Positions 35,320 through 41,607 of a stretch of 64,000 nt of DNA are shown here, piece by piece. The notes under the pieces were generated by a model that was given only the letters and a program-made list of their open reading frames with translations, made no database searches and had not been told where the DNA came from. The DNA is from Streptomyces spectabilis (GTDB lineage Bacteria > Actinomycetota > Actinomycetes > Streptomycetales > Streptomycetaceae). The stretch covers positions 3,792,501 to 3,856,500 of the forward strand of contig NZ_CP023690.1 of the NCBI RefSeq assembly GCF_008704795.1, read 5' to 3'. Position 1 is the first letter of the stretch, and every line of letters starts with the position of its first letter. The translations under genes were made by a program, and so were the position numbers.

Positions 35320-35338
35320 TTAGGTTAGGCTAACCTTA
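35320..35338 (+). promoter_or_regulatory. Iron box in the desA promoter
   Basis: TTAGGTTAGGCTAACCTTA matches the DmdR1/IdeR iron box; extended to 23 bases the palindrome holds at ten of eleven pairs. It lies just after a possible -35 box TTGAAC (35314-35319) and before a -10-like TAGTTC (35337-35342), the classical position for iron repression. Start of desA is 82 bases downstream. Confidence 0.9.
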
Positions 35339-35420
35339 GTTCGACGTCGCGCCCCGGATTCCTCCCCGCTGTGCCCTGCCCCGGGGCGCGACCCCCGTCC
35401 CCTCACCTGGAGGACCGTCC

Positions 35421-36863
35421 ATGCGCTCGCACCTGCTCAACGACACGACCACCGAGCGGTACCGCGCCTCCGTGACCGAAGGGGTCGAGCGCGTGGCCGC
35501 CACGGTCGCCGCCGCCTCCCGGCCCTTCACCGGCGTCCAGGCCGACGAGCTGTCCCCCCGCGTCGCCGCCGTCGACCTCGACGCCCCGCTGCACGACACC
35601 GTAGCCGCCCTCGACGAGCTCGAAGAGCTGTATCTGCGCGACGCGGTCCACTTCCACCACCCCCGCCACCTCGCGGGCGGCGACGGCCCCGTCGTCATCC
35701 CGGCCGTCCTCGGCGAGGCCGTGCTGTCCGCCGTGAACTCCTCGCTCGACACCTGGGACCGGTCCACGGGCGGCACCCTCATCGAGCGGCGCCTGATCGA
35801 CTGGGCGGCCGAGCGCGCCGGGCTCGGCCCCGCCGCCGACGGCGTGTTCACCTCCGGCGGCGACCAGGCCGACCTCCAGGCGCTGCTGCTCGCCCGCGAG
35901 GAGGCCGGGACGGACGACCCGCGCAGGCTGCGCGTCCTCACCTCCGCGGGCGCCCGCCCCGGCATCCGGAAGGCGGCGAAACTCCTCGGCCTCGGGCCGG
36001 ACGCCGTCATCGCCGTCCGCACCGACCGGGCGGGGCGCATGCAGACCGTGGCGCTCGTCCGCGAGCTGGAGCGCTGTGCGCGCGAGGGCCTGGTCCCGAT
36101 GGCCGTCGTCGCCTCGGCGGGCACCGCGGACTTCGGCTCGATCGACCCGCTGCCGCAGATCGCCGAGGTGTGCGCGCGCCACGGCGTCCGGCTGCACGTG
36201 GACGCCGCGCACGGCTGCGGACCGCTCGTCTCGCGCACCCGGCGGCACCTCCTCGACGGCATCGAGCGCGCCGACTCGGTGACGGTCGACTTCCACGCGT
36301 CCCTGTTCCAGCCGGCCGGCTGCGCCGCGCTCCTCGTCCGCGACGCGGCGACGCTGCGGCACGCCACGGACCTCACCGACCACCCGGAACCGCGCCGCGC
36401 CGCACAGGAGCGCGTCCCCGGCCAGGCCGGGAAATCCCTCCAGGGCACCCGCCGCTTCGACGCCCTGAAACTCTGGCTGACGCTGCGCGTCATGGGCGCG
36501 GACGCCGTCGGCGACCTCTTCGACGAGGTCTGCTCCACCGCCGCCCGCGGCTTCGACCTCATCGCCGCCGACCCGCGCTTCGACGTCGTCGCCGAACCCC
36601 AGCTCGCCACCCTCGTCTTCCGCTACATCCCGGCCGCGATCTGCTCCCCCGCCGACATCGACCGCGCCAACCTGTACGCCCGCAAGGCCCTGTTCGCCTC
36701 CGGTGACGCGGTGGTCGCGGGCGCGCGGGCGGGCGAGCGCCGCTATCTGAAGCTCGCCCTGCGCAACCCGGAGACCACGGCCGCCGATCTCGCCGCCGTG
36801 CTCGACCTGATCGCCGGTCACGCCGAGCAGTACCTGGGAGAGAGCCTTGACCGCGCCAGCTGA
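35421..36863 (+). CDS. desA: DesA homologue lacking the PLP lysine (probable pseudoenzyme)
   Basis: 480 residues, the full length of DesA lysine decarboxylase, with GGAGGA upstream. The fold is preserved (MRSHLLNDTT opening, HFHHPRHLAGGDGPVVIPAV, TRRFDALKLWLTLRVMGADA, ALFASGDAVVAGARAGERRY). The catalytic residues are not. Group II decarboxylases need D-x-H-K; here it is VDFHASLFQP, with Ala (GCG, codon 293) replacing the Schiff-base Lys. The cofactor-stacking His is Arg179 in TSAGARPGIRKAA. The phosphate loop SGGTQSN is SGGDQADL (144-152), and DAAYG is DAAHG. Asp261 remains. It cannot plausibly decarboxylate lysine to cadaverine. Frame, codon usage and coupling to desB are intact, so either it decayed recently or it is kept for a non-catalytic role. 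Confidence 0.9.
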   Translation: MRSHLLNDTTTERYRASVTEGVERVAATVAAASRPFTGVQADELSPRVAAVDLDAPLHDTVAALDELEELYLRDAVHFHHPRHLAGGDGPVVIPAVLGEAVLSAVNSSLDTWDRSTGGTLIERRLIDWAAERAGLGPAADGVFTSGGDQADLQALLLAREEAGTDDPRRLRVLTSAGARPGIRKAAKLLGLGPDAVIAVRTDRAGRMQTVALVRELERCAREGLVPMAVVASAGTADFGSIDPLPQIAEVCARHGVRLHVDAAHGCGPLVSRTRRHLLDGIERADSVTVDFHASLFQPAGCAALLVRDAATLRHATDLTDHPEPRRAAQERVPGQAGKSLQGTRRFDALKLWLTLRVMGADAVGDLFDEVCSTAARGFDLIAADPRFDVVAEPQLATLVFRYIPAAICSPADIDRANLYARKALFASGDAVVAGARAGERRYLKLALRNPETTAADLAAVLDLIAGHAEQYLGESLDRAS

Positions 36864-37920
36864 CCCCCGCGAGCCGTACGACGTCATCGGGATCGGCCTC
36901 GGCCCCGCCAACCTCGGCCTCGCCTGCCTCACCGAGCCCCTCGACGAGCTGACCGCCCTGTTCCTCACGCCGGGCCCCGACGCGTCCGACGTCGTCCGGC
37001 GCTCCGGGACGCCCCTGGAGGGCGCCCGCCCGCGGACGCCCTTCCTGTCCGACCTGGTGACGCTCGCCGACCCCACGTCGCGGTACTCCTTCCTCAACTT
37101 CCTGCAGGAGTCGGGCCGCCTGTACGCGTTCCACCGCCGCGAGAGCCTCTACCCGCTGCGCGCCGAGTACGACGCCTACTGCCGCTGGGCCGCCGCCCGC
37201 CTCACGTCCGTGCGCTTCGGCACGACCGTGACGCGGGTGACGTACGAGAACGACGTGTACGCCGTCGCCACCTCCGTGGGCGACGTCCTGCGCGCCCGGC
37301 ACCTCGCCCTCGACACAGGCAGCACGCCGTACGTGCCCGATGCCTGCGCGAAGCTCGGCGGCGACTTCGTCCACGCCTCGCGCTACCCGGAGCAGAAGGC
37401 GGAGCTCCAGAAGAAGAACCAGATCACGGTCGTCGGCGACGGGCGGGGCGCGGCGGAGGTCTACTACGACCTCCTCACGGACATGGACGTCCACGGCTAC
37501 CGGCTCGACTGGGTCACCGAAGCCCCGCGCCTGCTGCCGCCCGAGCACACCGGGCTGCTCGACGCGATCCTCGACCTGCTGCACCAGAAGGGCCTGGAAG
37601 GGCCCGTCCCCTCGCGCCTGCTCACCCGCTCCACCCTCACCAGGGCCCGCTACGAGCACGGCACGTACACCCTCGGCCTGCGCCACCGGGAGCGGGGCGA
37701 GGACGTCACGCTCACCACCGAGGGCCTGGTCCTCGCCACCGGCCACCGGTACCGGACGCCGGACTTCCTGGAGCCCGTGCGCGAGCGCGTCCGCTGGGAC
37801 GCGCACGGCTCGGACCCGGGCACGGCCCCGTACCGCAACGCGTCCATCATCCGTGAGCTGCTCGGCCGCGAGGTCCACCCCGCCGATGAGCCCACCGCGT
37901 TCCAGGAGTTCGCCGTATGA
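36847..37920 (+). CDS. desB: DesB homologue with in-frame deletions (probably inactive N-hydroxylase)
   Basis: 357 residues against about 420 for DesB, the FAD/NADPH cadaverine N-monooxygenase. TTG start with GGGAGAGAG upstream; overlaps desA by 17 bases. The FAD turn YDVIGIGLGPANLGLACLTE survives, as does PTSRYSFLNFL. The WHxGM segment is absent (PGPDASDVVRRSGTPLEG), LQTPF is PRTPF, and the NADPH motif GSGQSAAE is VVGDGRGAAEVYYDLL. About 45 residues are missing between LLPPEHT and GLLDAILDLLHQK, where the TLEMTSPEY substrate region belongs. About 35 are missing before APYRNASIIRELLG, removing the NAxxHTHG/PDLGMG region. ATGY is ATGH. Catalysis is very unlikely. Confidence 0.88.
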   Translation: MTAPADPREPYDVIGIGLGPANLGLACLTEPLDELTALFLTPGPDASDVVRRSGTPLEGARPRTPFLSDLVTLADPTSRYSFLNFLQESGRLYAFHRRESLYPLRAEYDAYCRWAAARLTSVRFGTTVTRVTYENDVYAVATSVGDVLRARHLALDTGSTPYVPDACAKLGGDFVHASRYPEQKAELQKKNQITVVGDGRGAAEVYYDLLTDMDVHGYRLDWVTEAPRLLPPEHTGLLDAILDLLHQKGLEGPVPSRLLTRSTLTRARYEHGTYTLGLRHRERGEDVTLTTEGLVLATGHRYRTPDFLEPVRERVRWDAHGSDPGTAPYRNASIIRELLGREVHPADEPTAFQEFAV

Positions 37921-38498
37921 GTACCTTCGGAACCCTCACGCTGCGTCCGCTCGACCCGTTCACGGACGCCCAGTTGATCCACCCCTGGATGACGCACCCC
38001 CGGTCCGTGTTCTGGCCGCTGTGGGGCGCGCGGCTCCACGAGGTCGAGCGCGCGTACATGCACGTCGCGGCCGAGGAGCACCACGACGCGTTCGTCGGTC
38101 TGCGCGACGGCGAGCCCGCGTTCCTGGTGGAGCGCTACGACCCGCGCCACGTCGAACTCGCCGACGCCCACGAGCCCGAGCCCGGCGACGTCGGCCTGCG
38201 CTTCCTGGTCGCGCCGGGCGCGGACCACGTCGAGGGCTTCGGCCAGGCGGCGCTGACCACGGTCCTGGAGCACCTCTTCGCGGACCCCCGGACGGCGCGG
38301 GTCGTGGTCGCGACCGACGTCGCCGACCACGCCGCGCAGGAGCTCCACGAGGTCGCGGGCTTCGTGCCCGGGTGCGAGGCCGACGGGCCGGAGGGACGGG
38401 TCCTGCTCTGCTTCTGCACCCGCGAGCGGTTCGACGCGGCCGTCGTCCGCCGGGCCGTGGCCGCCCGGCCCGCCCTGACGGCGGGAGCACCGGTATGA
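37917..38498 (+). CDS. desC: DesC homologue with altered acyl-CoA motif
   Basis: 193 residues, near normal length for DesC, a GNAT-fold acyltransferase that acetylates or succinylates N-hydroxycadaverine. It starts at ATG overlapping the desB stop (ATGA). The framework is visible: LTLRPLDPFTDAQLIHPWMT, VERAYMHVAAEEHHDAFVGL, GEPAFLVERYDPRHVELADA and VEGFGQAALTTVLEHLFADP. The strand that normally reads RVVVEPDVRN is RVVVATDVAD here, and PEKxAxL is PEGRVLL, so the most conserved acyl-CoA/substrate motif of the IucB/AlcB/DesC group is gone. The C-terminal FCTRERF is kept. Activity is doubtful; it could equally be a changed specificity. Confidence 0.82.
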   Translation: MSTFGTLTLRPLDPFTDAQLIHPWMTHPRSVFWPLWGARLHEVERAYMHVAAEEHHDAFVGLRDGEPAFLVERYDPRHVELADAHEPEPGDVGLRFLVAPGADHVEGFGQAALTTVLEHLFADPRTARVVVATDVADHAAQELHEVAGFVPGCEADGPEGRVLLCFCTRERFDAAVVRRAVAARPALTAGAPV

Positions 38499-38518
38499 GC
38501 GCGGCCCCGCGCCCCTGA
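38495..38518 (+). pseudogene. desD: Remnant start of desD (7 codons)
   Basis: An ATG overlapping the desC stop by four bases (ATGA) begins MSAAPRP and stops at TGA (38516-38518). In intact des clusters this is where desD starts, a gene of about 1.8 kb for the NIS synthetase that condenses and macrocyclises the hydroxamate units. Nothing else resembling it lies before the terminator at 38527 or in any frame up to the GH20 gene. The retained coupled start suggests an internal deletion of desD. Confidence 0.75.
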
Positions 38519-38526
38519 AGACCGGG

Positions 38527-38559
38527 CGGGGCTCCGGAGTACGGTCCTCCGGAGCCCCG
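38527..38559. terminator. Bidirectional terminator between the des operon and GH20
   Basis: CGGGGCTCCGGAG (38527-38539) and CTCCGGAGCCCCG (38547-38559) form a perfect 13-bp stem with a seven-base loop. It lies eight bases after the desD remnant stop and serves both convergent units. Confidence 0.88.
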
Positions 38560-38585
38560 TCTCCGTACGCGCCGGCGTCAGCGGC

Positions 38586-40196
38586 TCACCGCGCGGGCCA
38601 GGGCACCTGCGGTGACCTGAAGTAGCCGATGCCGAGGGCGTCCCAGCGCGGGGCCTGCTCCGCGAGCCGCGCCCGGTACGGCTCCCAGCCGTGGCTCGCG
38701 GCGGGCGACCACCCCAGCTCGGCGATGCCGGGCAGGCGCGGGAACGCCATGTAGTCGAGGTGGGCGGGCGTCGACAGGGTCTCCGTCCACAGCGGCGCCT
38801 CGACACCGAGGACCGCGTCGGCCGGAGCGCCCGGCAGATACGTGCCCGGGTCCCAGTCGTAGGCCCGCCGCACGTCCACGTACCCGGCCCACTTCAGGCC
38901 GAGCGGGGTGTCCTTGTCGTACTTGTGGTCGAGATAGGACCGGTCGGCGGGCGAGAGCACGAGCGCGGTGCCGTTCCGCGCCGCCCGCACGACCTGGTCG
39001 CGCTCGGCCTGCCCGGTGCGGTCGTAGCCCCAGTACTGGGCGACGGCGCCCGGCACCGGCTTCGCCGCGGTCAGCTGGTGCCAGCCGAGCACGGTCTTGC
39101 CGTACTTGGTGACGATCGGCTGGACCTTCTCCATGAACGCCACGAAGTCCTCGGGGCTCGTGGAGTGCGCCTCGTCGCCCCCGATGTGGAGGTAGCGGCC
39201 GGGGGTGAGCGCGGCGAGCTCGCGGATCACGTCGTCCACGAAGTCGTACGTGACGTCCTTCTTCACGCACAGCGAGCTGAAGCCGACCTCCGTGCCCGTG
39301 TACAGGGGCGGTGCCACGCCGTCGCAGTTCAGCTCTGCGTAGGAGGCGAGCGCGGCGTTCGTGTGGCTGGGCATGTCGATCTCGGGGATCACTTCGAGGC
39401 CCCGCGAGGCCGCGTAGGAGACGATCTCCCGGTACTGCTCCTTGGTGTAGTGGCCGCCGGGGCCGCCGCCGACCTGTGTGGAGCCGCCGTACGTGGCCAG
39501 GCGGGGCCAGGAGTCGACGGCGATGCGCCAGCCCTGGTCGTCGCTCAGGTGCAGATGCAGCGTGTTCATCTTGTAGAGCGCCAACTGGTCGACGTAGCGC
39601 TTGACTTGGTCCACGGGGAAGAAGTGGCGGGCCACGTCCAGCATGGCCCCGCGGTAGGCGTAGCGCGGGGCGTCCTCGATGGTGCCGCCCGCGATCCGCC
39701 ACGGGCCGTGCTGCCGCGACGTCCGCTCGACGGCTGCGGGCAGCTGCTGGCGCACCGTCTGGACGCCGTGGAAGAGGCCGGTTCCCGACCAGGAGGTGAG
39801 GGTGAGGGAGCGGCGCTCGGAGACCAGCCGGTAGCCCTCGCCGCCGAGGGCCTTCTCGGCGCTCCCGGTGCTGACGCGCAGCCGGATGCCGTCGCCGCCC
39901 GGGCGGTCGGTCACGGGCAGCCGGAAGCCGGTGGCGGGGCGGAGCAGCCGCGCGAGGTACTCGCCGACGCGCCGCTCCTCGGGGCGGGGGCCGACCCGGA
40001 TGCGGGTCTTGGCGGTGATCTCGTAACCGGGCCCGGACGCCTCGGCCTTCAGGGGCGCGGGGATGATCCGGCCGAGCGGGGTGGGCGCGGGCAGAGGCTC
40101 GCTCCCGCCGCCCGGCGCGGCGGCCGCGGTCGAGAGGCCGGCGGCGATGAGGAGCAGTGCACCGATGACACGTGTCGGTCTGTGGTCCTTTCTCAC
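38586..40196 (-). CDS. Secreted beta-N-acetylhexosaminidase, GH20
   Basis: 536 residues from the GTG at 40196, which has AAGGGA upstream. A signal peptide (RVIGALLLIAAGLSTAAAAP) is followed by a GH20b domain (residues ~45-160) and the catalytic barrel: GAMLDVARHFFPVDQVKRYV, HLHLSDDQGWRI, VIPEIDMPSHTNAALASYAE, and the catalytic pair in YLHIGGDEAHST. The C-terminal VLGVEAPLWTETL closes the pocket. It uses substrate-assisted hydrolysis to release GlcNAc from chitooligosaccharides outside the cell. This gene follows desD in other Streptomyces, confirming what is missing here. A DasR-like site lies upstream at 40276-40291. Confidence 0.93.
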   Translation of the reverse strand: MRKDHRPTRVIGALLLIAAGLSTAAAAPGGGSEPLPAPTPLGRIIPAPLKAEASGPGYEITAKTRIRVGPRPEERRVGEYLARLLRPATGFRLPVTDRPGGDGIRLRVSTGSAEKALGGEGYRLVSERRSLTLTSWSGTGLFHGVQTVRQQLPAAVERTSRQHGPWRIAGGTIEDAPRYAYRGAMLDVARHFFPVDQVKRYVDQLALYKMNTLHLHLSDDQGWRIAVDSWPRLATYGGSTQVGGGPGGHYTKEQYREIVSYAASRGLEVIPEIDMPSHTNAALASYAELNCDGVAPPLYTGTEVGFSSLCVKKDVTYDFVDDVIRELAALTPGRYLHIGGDEAHSTSPEDFVAFMEKVQPIVTKYGKTVLGWHQLTAAKPVPGAVAQYWGYDRTGQAERDQVVRAARNGTALVLSPADRSYLDHKYDKDTPLGLKWAGYVDVRRAYDWDPGTYLPGAPADAVLGVEAPLWTETLSTPAHLDYMAFPRLPGIAELGWSPAASHGWEPYRARLAEQAPRWDALGIGYFRSPQVPWPAR

Positions 40197-40275
40197 AAGC
40201 GGGTCCCTTCGACGGGCAACGCGGATGTGACGTGGTCGAACCGTCACCATGCGTACCGCGCACCCCAGGCCGGGT

Positions 40276-40291
40276 CAAGGTGTAGACCACC
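40276..40291 (-). promoter_or_regulatory. Candidate DasR-responsive element (dre)
   Basis: On the minus strand this reads GGTGGTCTACACCTTG. It matches the dre consensus (around TGGTCTAGACCA) well in one half and partly in the other, about 11 of 16 positions. It lies 80 bases upstream of the GH20 start. DasR represses chitin and GlcNAc genes and releases DNA on binding GlcN-6-P, which would fit. Confidence 0.5.
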
Positions 40292-40321
40292 TGACCAGGG
40301 TCGCGGTGCGAGAATCGCCGC

Positions 40322-41224
40322 ATGGCGGAAATCATCCAGCGTGACGGGACCTGGACCTTCGACGGAGTGACGCTGCGGCTCGTGCCGGGGCGCGACAAAG
40401 GCGTTTCGCTGCTGCGCAAGAGCCTGGGCGAACTCACGCTTCCGCTCCAGGCCTTGGCGGGGGTCGCCTTCGAACAGGGCAAGAAGAGCGGGCGACTTCG
40501 GCTGCGCCTGCGCGACGGCGCCGATCCGCTGCTCCAGGCGACGGCGGGCAAGCTCGCTGACGCCTCCGACCCGTACCAGCTCGCGGTGGAGCCCGACCGG
40601 TACGGCGTCGCCGAGTACGTGGTCGACGAGCTGCGCAACGCCCTGCTGCTCGAACAGGTCCCGGCCGCGGGCTGTGACGCGTATCTGCTGACCGGCCCGT
40701 CCGTGCCGCTCCAGGTGTCCGCGGGCGACGCCACCGTGAGCTTCGACGGGGAGACCGTCCGCCTGGAGTGGAACTGGAAGACGGAGGAGGCCAAGGCCGC
40801 CGCGGGCACCCGTACGATCGCGCTCGCCGATGTCGCCGCCGTCGAGTGGCAGCCCGCGATAGGCCTGGAGAACGGCTACCTCCGCTTCACCGTGCGGAAC
40901 GCGCCGACCAAGGCCCCGCCGAAGTACGACCCGAACTCGGTGGAGCTGTGGGGCTTCAAGAAGGACCCGCTGATGGCCCTGGTCGCGGCGGCCGTCCAGG
41001 CCCGGCTCCCGCACCCGGCGCGCCCCACGGCGCAGGCCCCCGCGCCCGAGCAGCTCACGACGACGGCCGCGCCCACCCCCGCGCCGGCCCCCGCGTCGCC
41101 GGCCGAGGACGACCACGACGCACTCCTGCGCCGACTGCGGGAGCTGGGCGAGCTGCACCGCGGCGGCATCCTCACGGACGAGGAGTTCGCGGCGGCCAAG
41201 CAGGCGGTCCTGAAGCGCATGTGA
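40322..41224 (+). CDS. DUF4429 protein with C-terminal SHOCT motif
   Basis: 300 residues. Two related beta-rich halves (residues 1-120 and ~128-225) start with TWTFDGVTLRLVPG and DATVSFDGETVRLEWNWKTE, the duplicated DUF4429 module. After an Ala/Pro/Thr linker (~228-265) the C-terminus is a SHOCT motif, LRELGELHRGGILTDEEFAA, found at the ends of many bacterial proteins and thought to mediate oligomerisation or membrane association. No catalytic motif or membrane helix is seen. Function unknown. Expressed divergently from GH20, so the 125-base gap holds both promoters. Confidence 0.85.
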   Translation: MAEIIQRDGTWTFDGVTLRLVPGRDKGVSLLRKSLGELTLPLQALAGVAFEQGKKSGRLRLRLRDGADPLLQATAGKLADASDPYQLAVEPDRYGVAEYVVDELRNALLLEQVPAAGCDAYLLTGPSVPLQVSAGDATVSFDGETVRLEWNWKTEEAKAAAGTRTIALADVAAVEWQPAIGLENGYLRFTVRNAPTKAPPKYDPNSVELWGFKKDPLMALVAAAVQARLPHPARPTAQAPAPEQLTTTAAPTPAPAPASPAEDDHDALLRRLRELGELHRGGILTDEEFAAAKQAVLKRM

Positions 41225-41258
41225 CCCAGGAATCAGCCAGGCAGCCAGCAATCGAGCG

Positions 41259-41284
41259 AATCCTGCCCGATTCCGGGCAGGATT
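41259..41284 (+). terminator. Hairpin after the DUF4429 gene
   Basis: AATCCTGCCC (41259-41268) and GGGCAGGATT (41275-41284) form a perfect 10-bp stem with a six-base loop, 34 bases after the stop codon and just before the next short gene. A terminator or an attenuator for the 85-residue gene. Confidence 0.75.
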
Positions 41285-41320
41285 CTTGCGCAAGGACCCT
41301 GTGTAATCCAGGATCAACGG

Positions 41321-41578
41321 GTGCACGAAGACCTTGTCGATCACCTGACGCGCTCCACCCAGCTCCAGCGCGGCGAAGCGCTCCGGGTGATCCAGGACGT
41401 GCTCGCGTACTTCGACGAGACGACCGAGGCGTACGTCCGCCGCCGCCACCGTGAACTCCAGGGTCAGGGCCTGGTGAACACGGAGATCTTCGAGCGGATC
41501 GCGGCGGACCTGCGCTACCGCGCCGTGGCACCGCCCGAGCTCTCGCTCAGACAGCTGCGCCGCATCGTCTACGGCTAG
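41321..41578 (+). CDS. Small conserved protein of unknown function
   Basis: 85 residues from a GTG. It is predicted to be helical: LVDHLTRSTQLQRGEALRVI, then DVLAYFDETTEAYVRRRHRE and a C-terminal RAVAPPELSLRQLRRIVYG. It has no transmembrane segment or cysteine. It lies 29 bases upstream of glmS on the same strand, and a gene of this size sits at the same place in related genomes as far as I recall, so it is probably real and co-transcribed. The ribosome site is weak. Function unknown. Confidence 0.72.
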   Translation: MHEDLVDHLTRSTQLQRGEALRVIQDVLAYFDETTEAYVRRRHRELQGQGLVNTEIFERIAADLRYRAVAPPELSLRQLRRIVYG

Positions 41579-41607
41579 ACCATCCCCACCACACCCAAGG
41601 GACCCTT

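Noticed and set aside
34131..38518. Ordinary desferrioxamine biosynthetic cluster
   Set aside because: Gene order suggests it, but missing catalytic residues and missing desD contradict a working pathway.
38498..38586. A frameshifted desD hidden in another frame
   Set aside because: Only 88 bases lie between desC and the GH20 gene, and they are mostly terminator; there is no room for desD.
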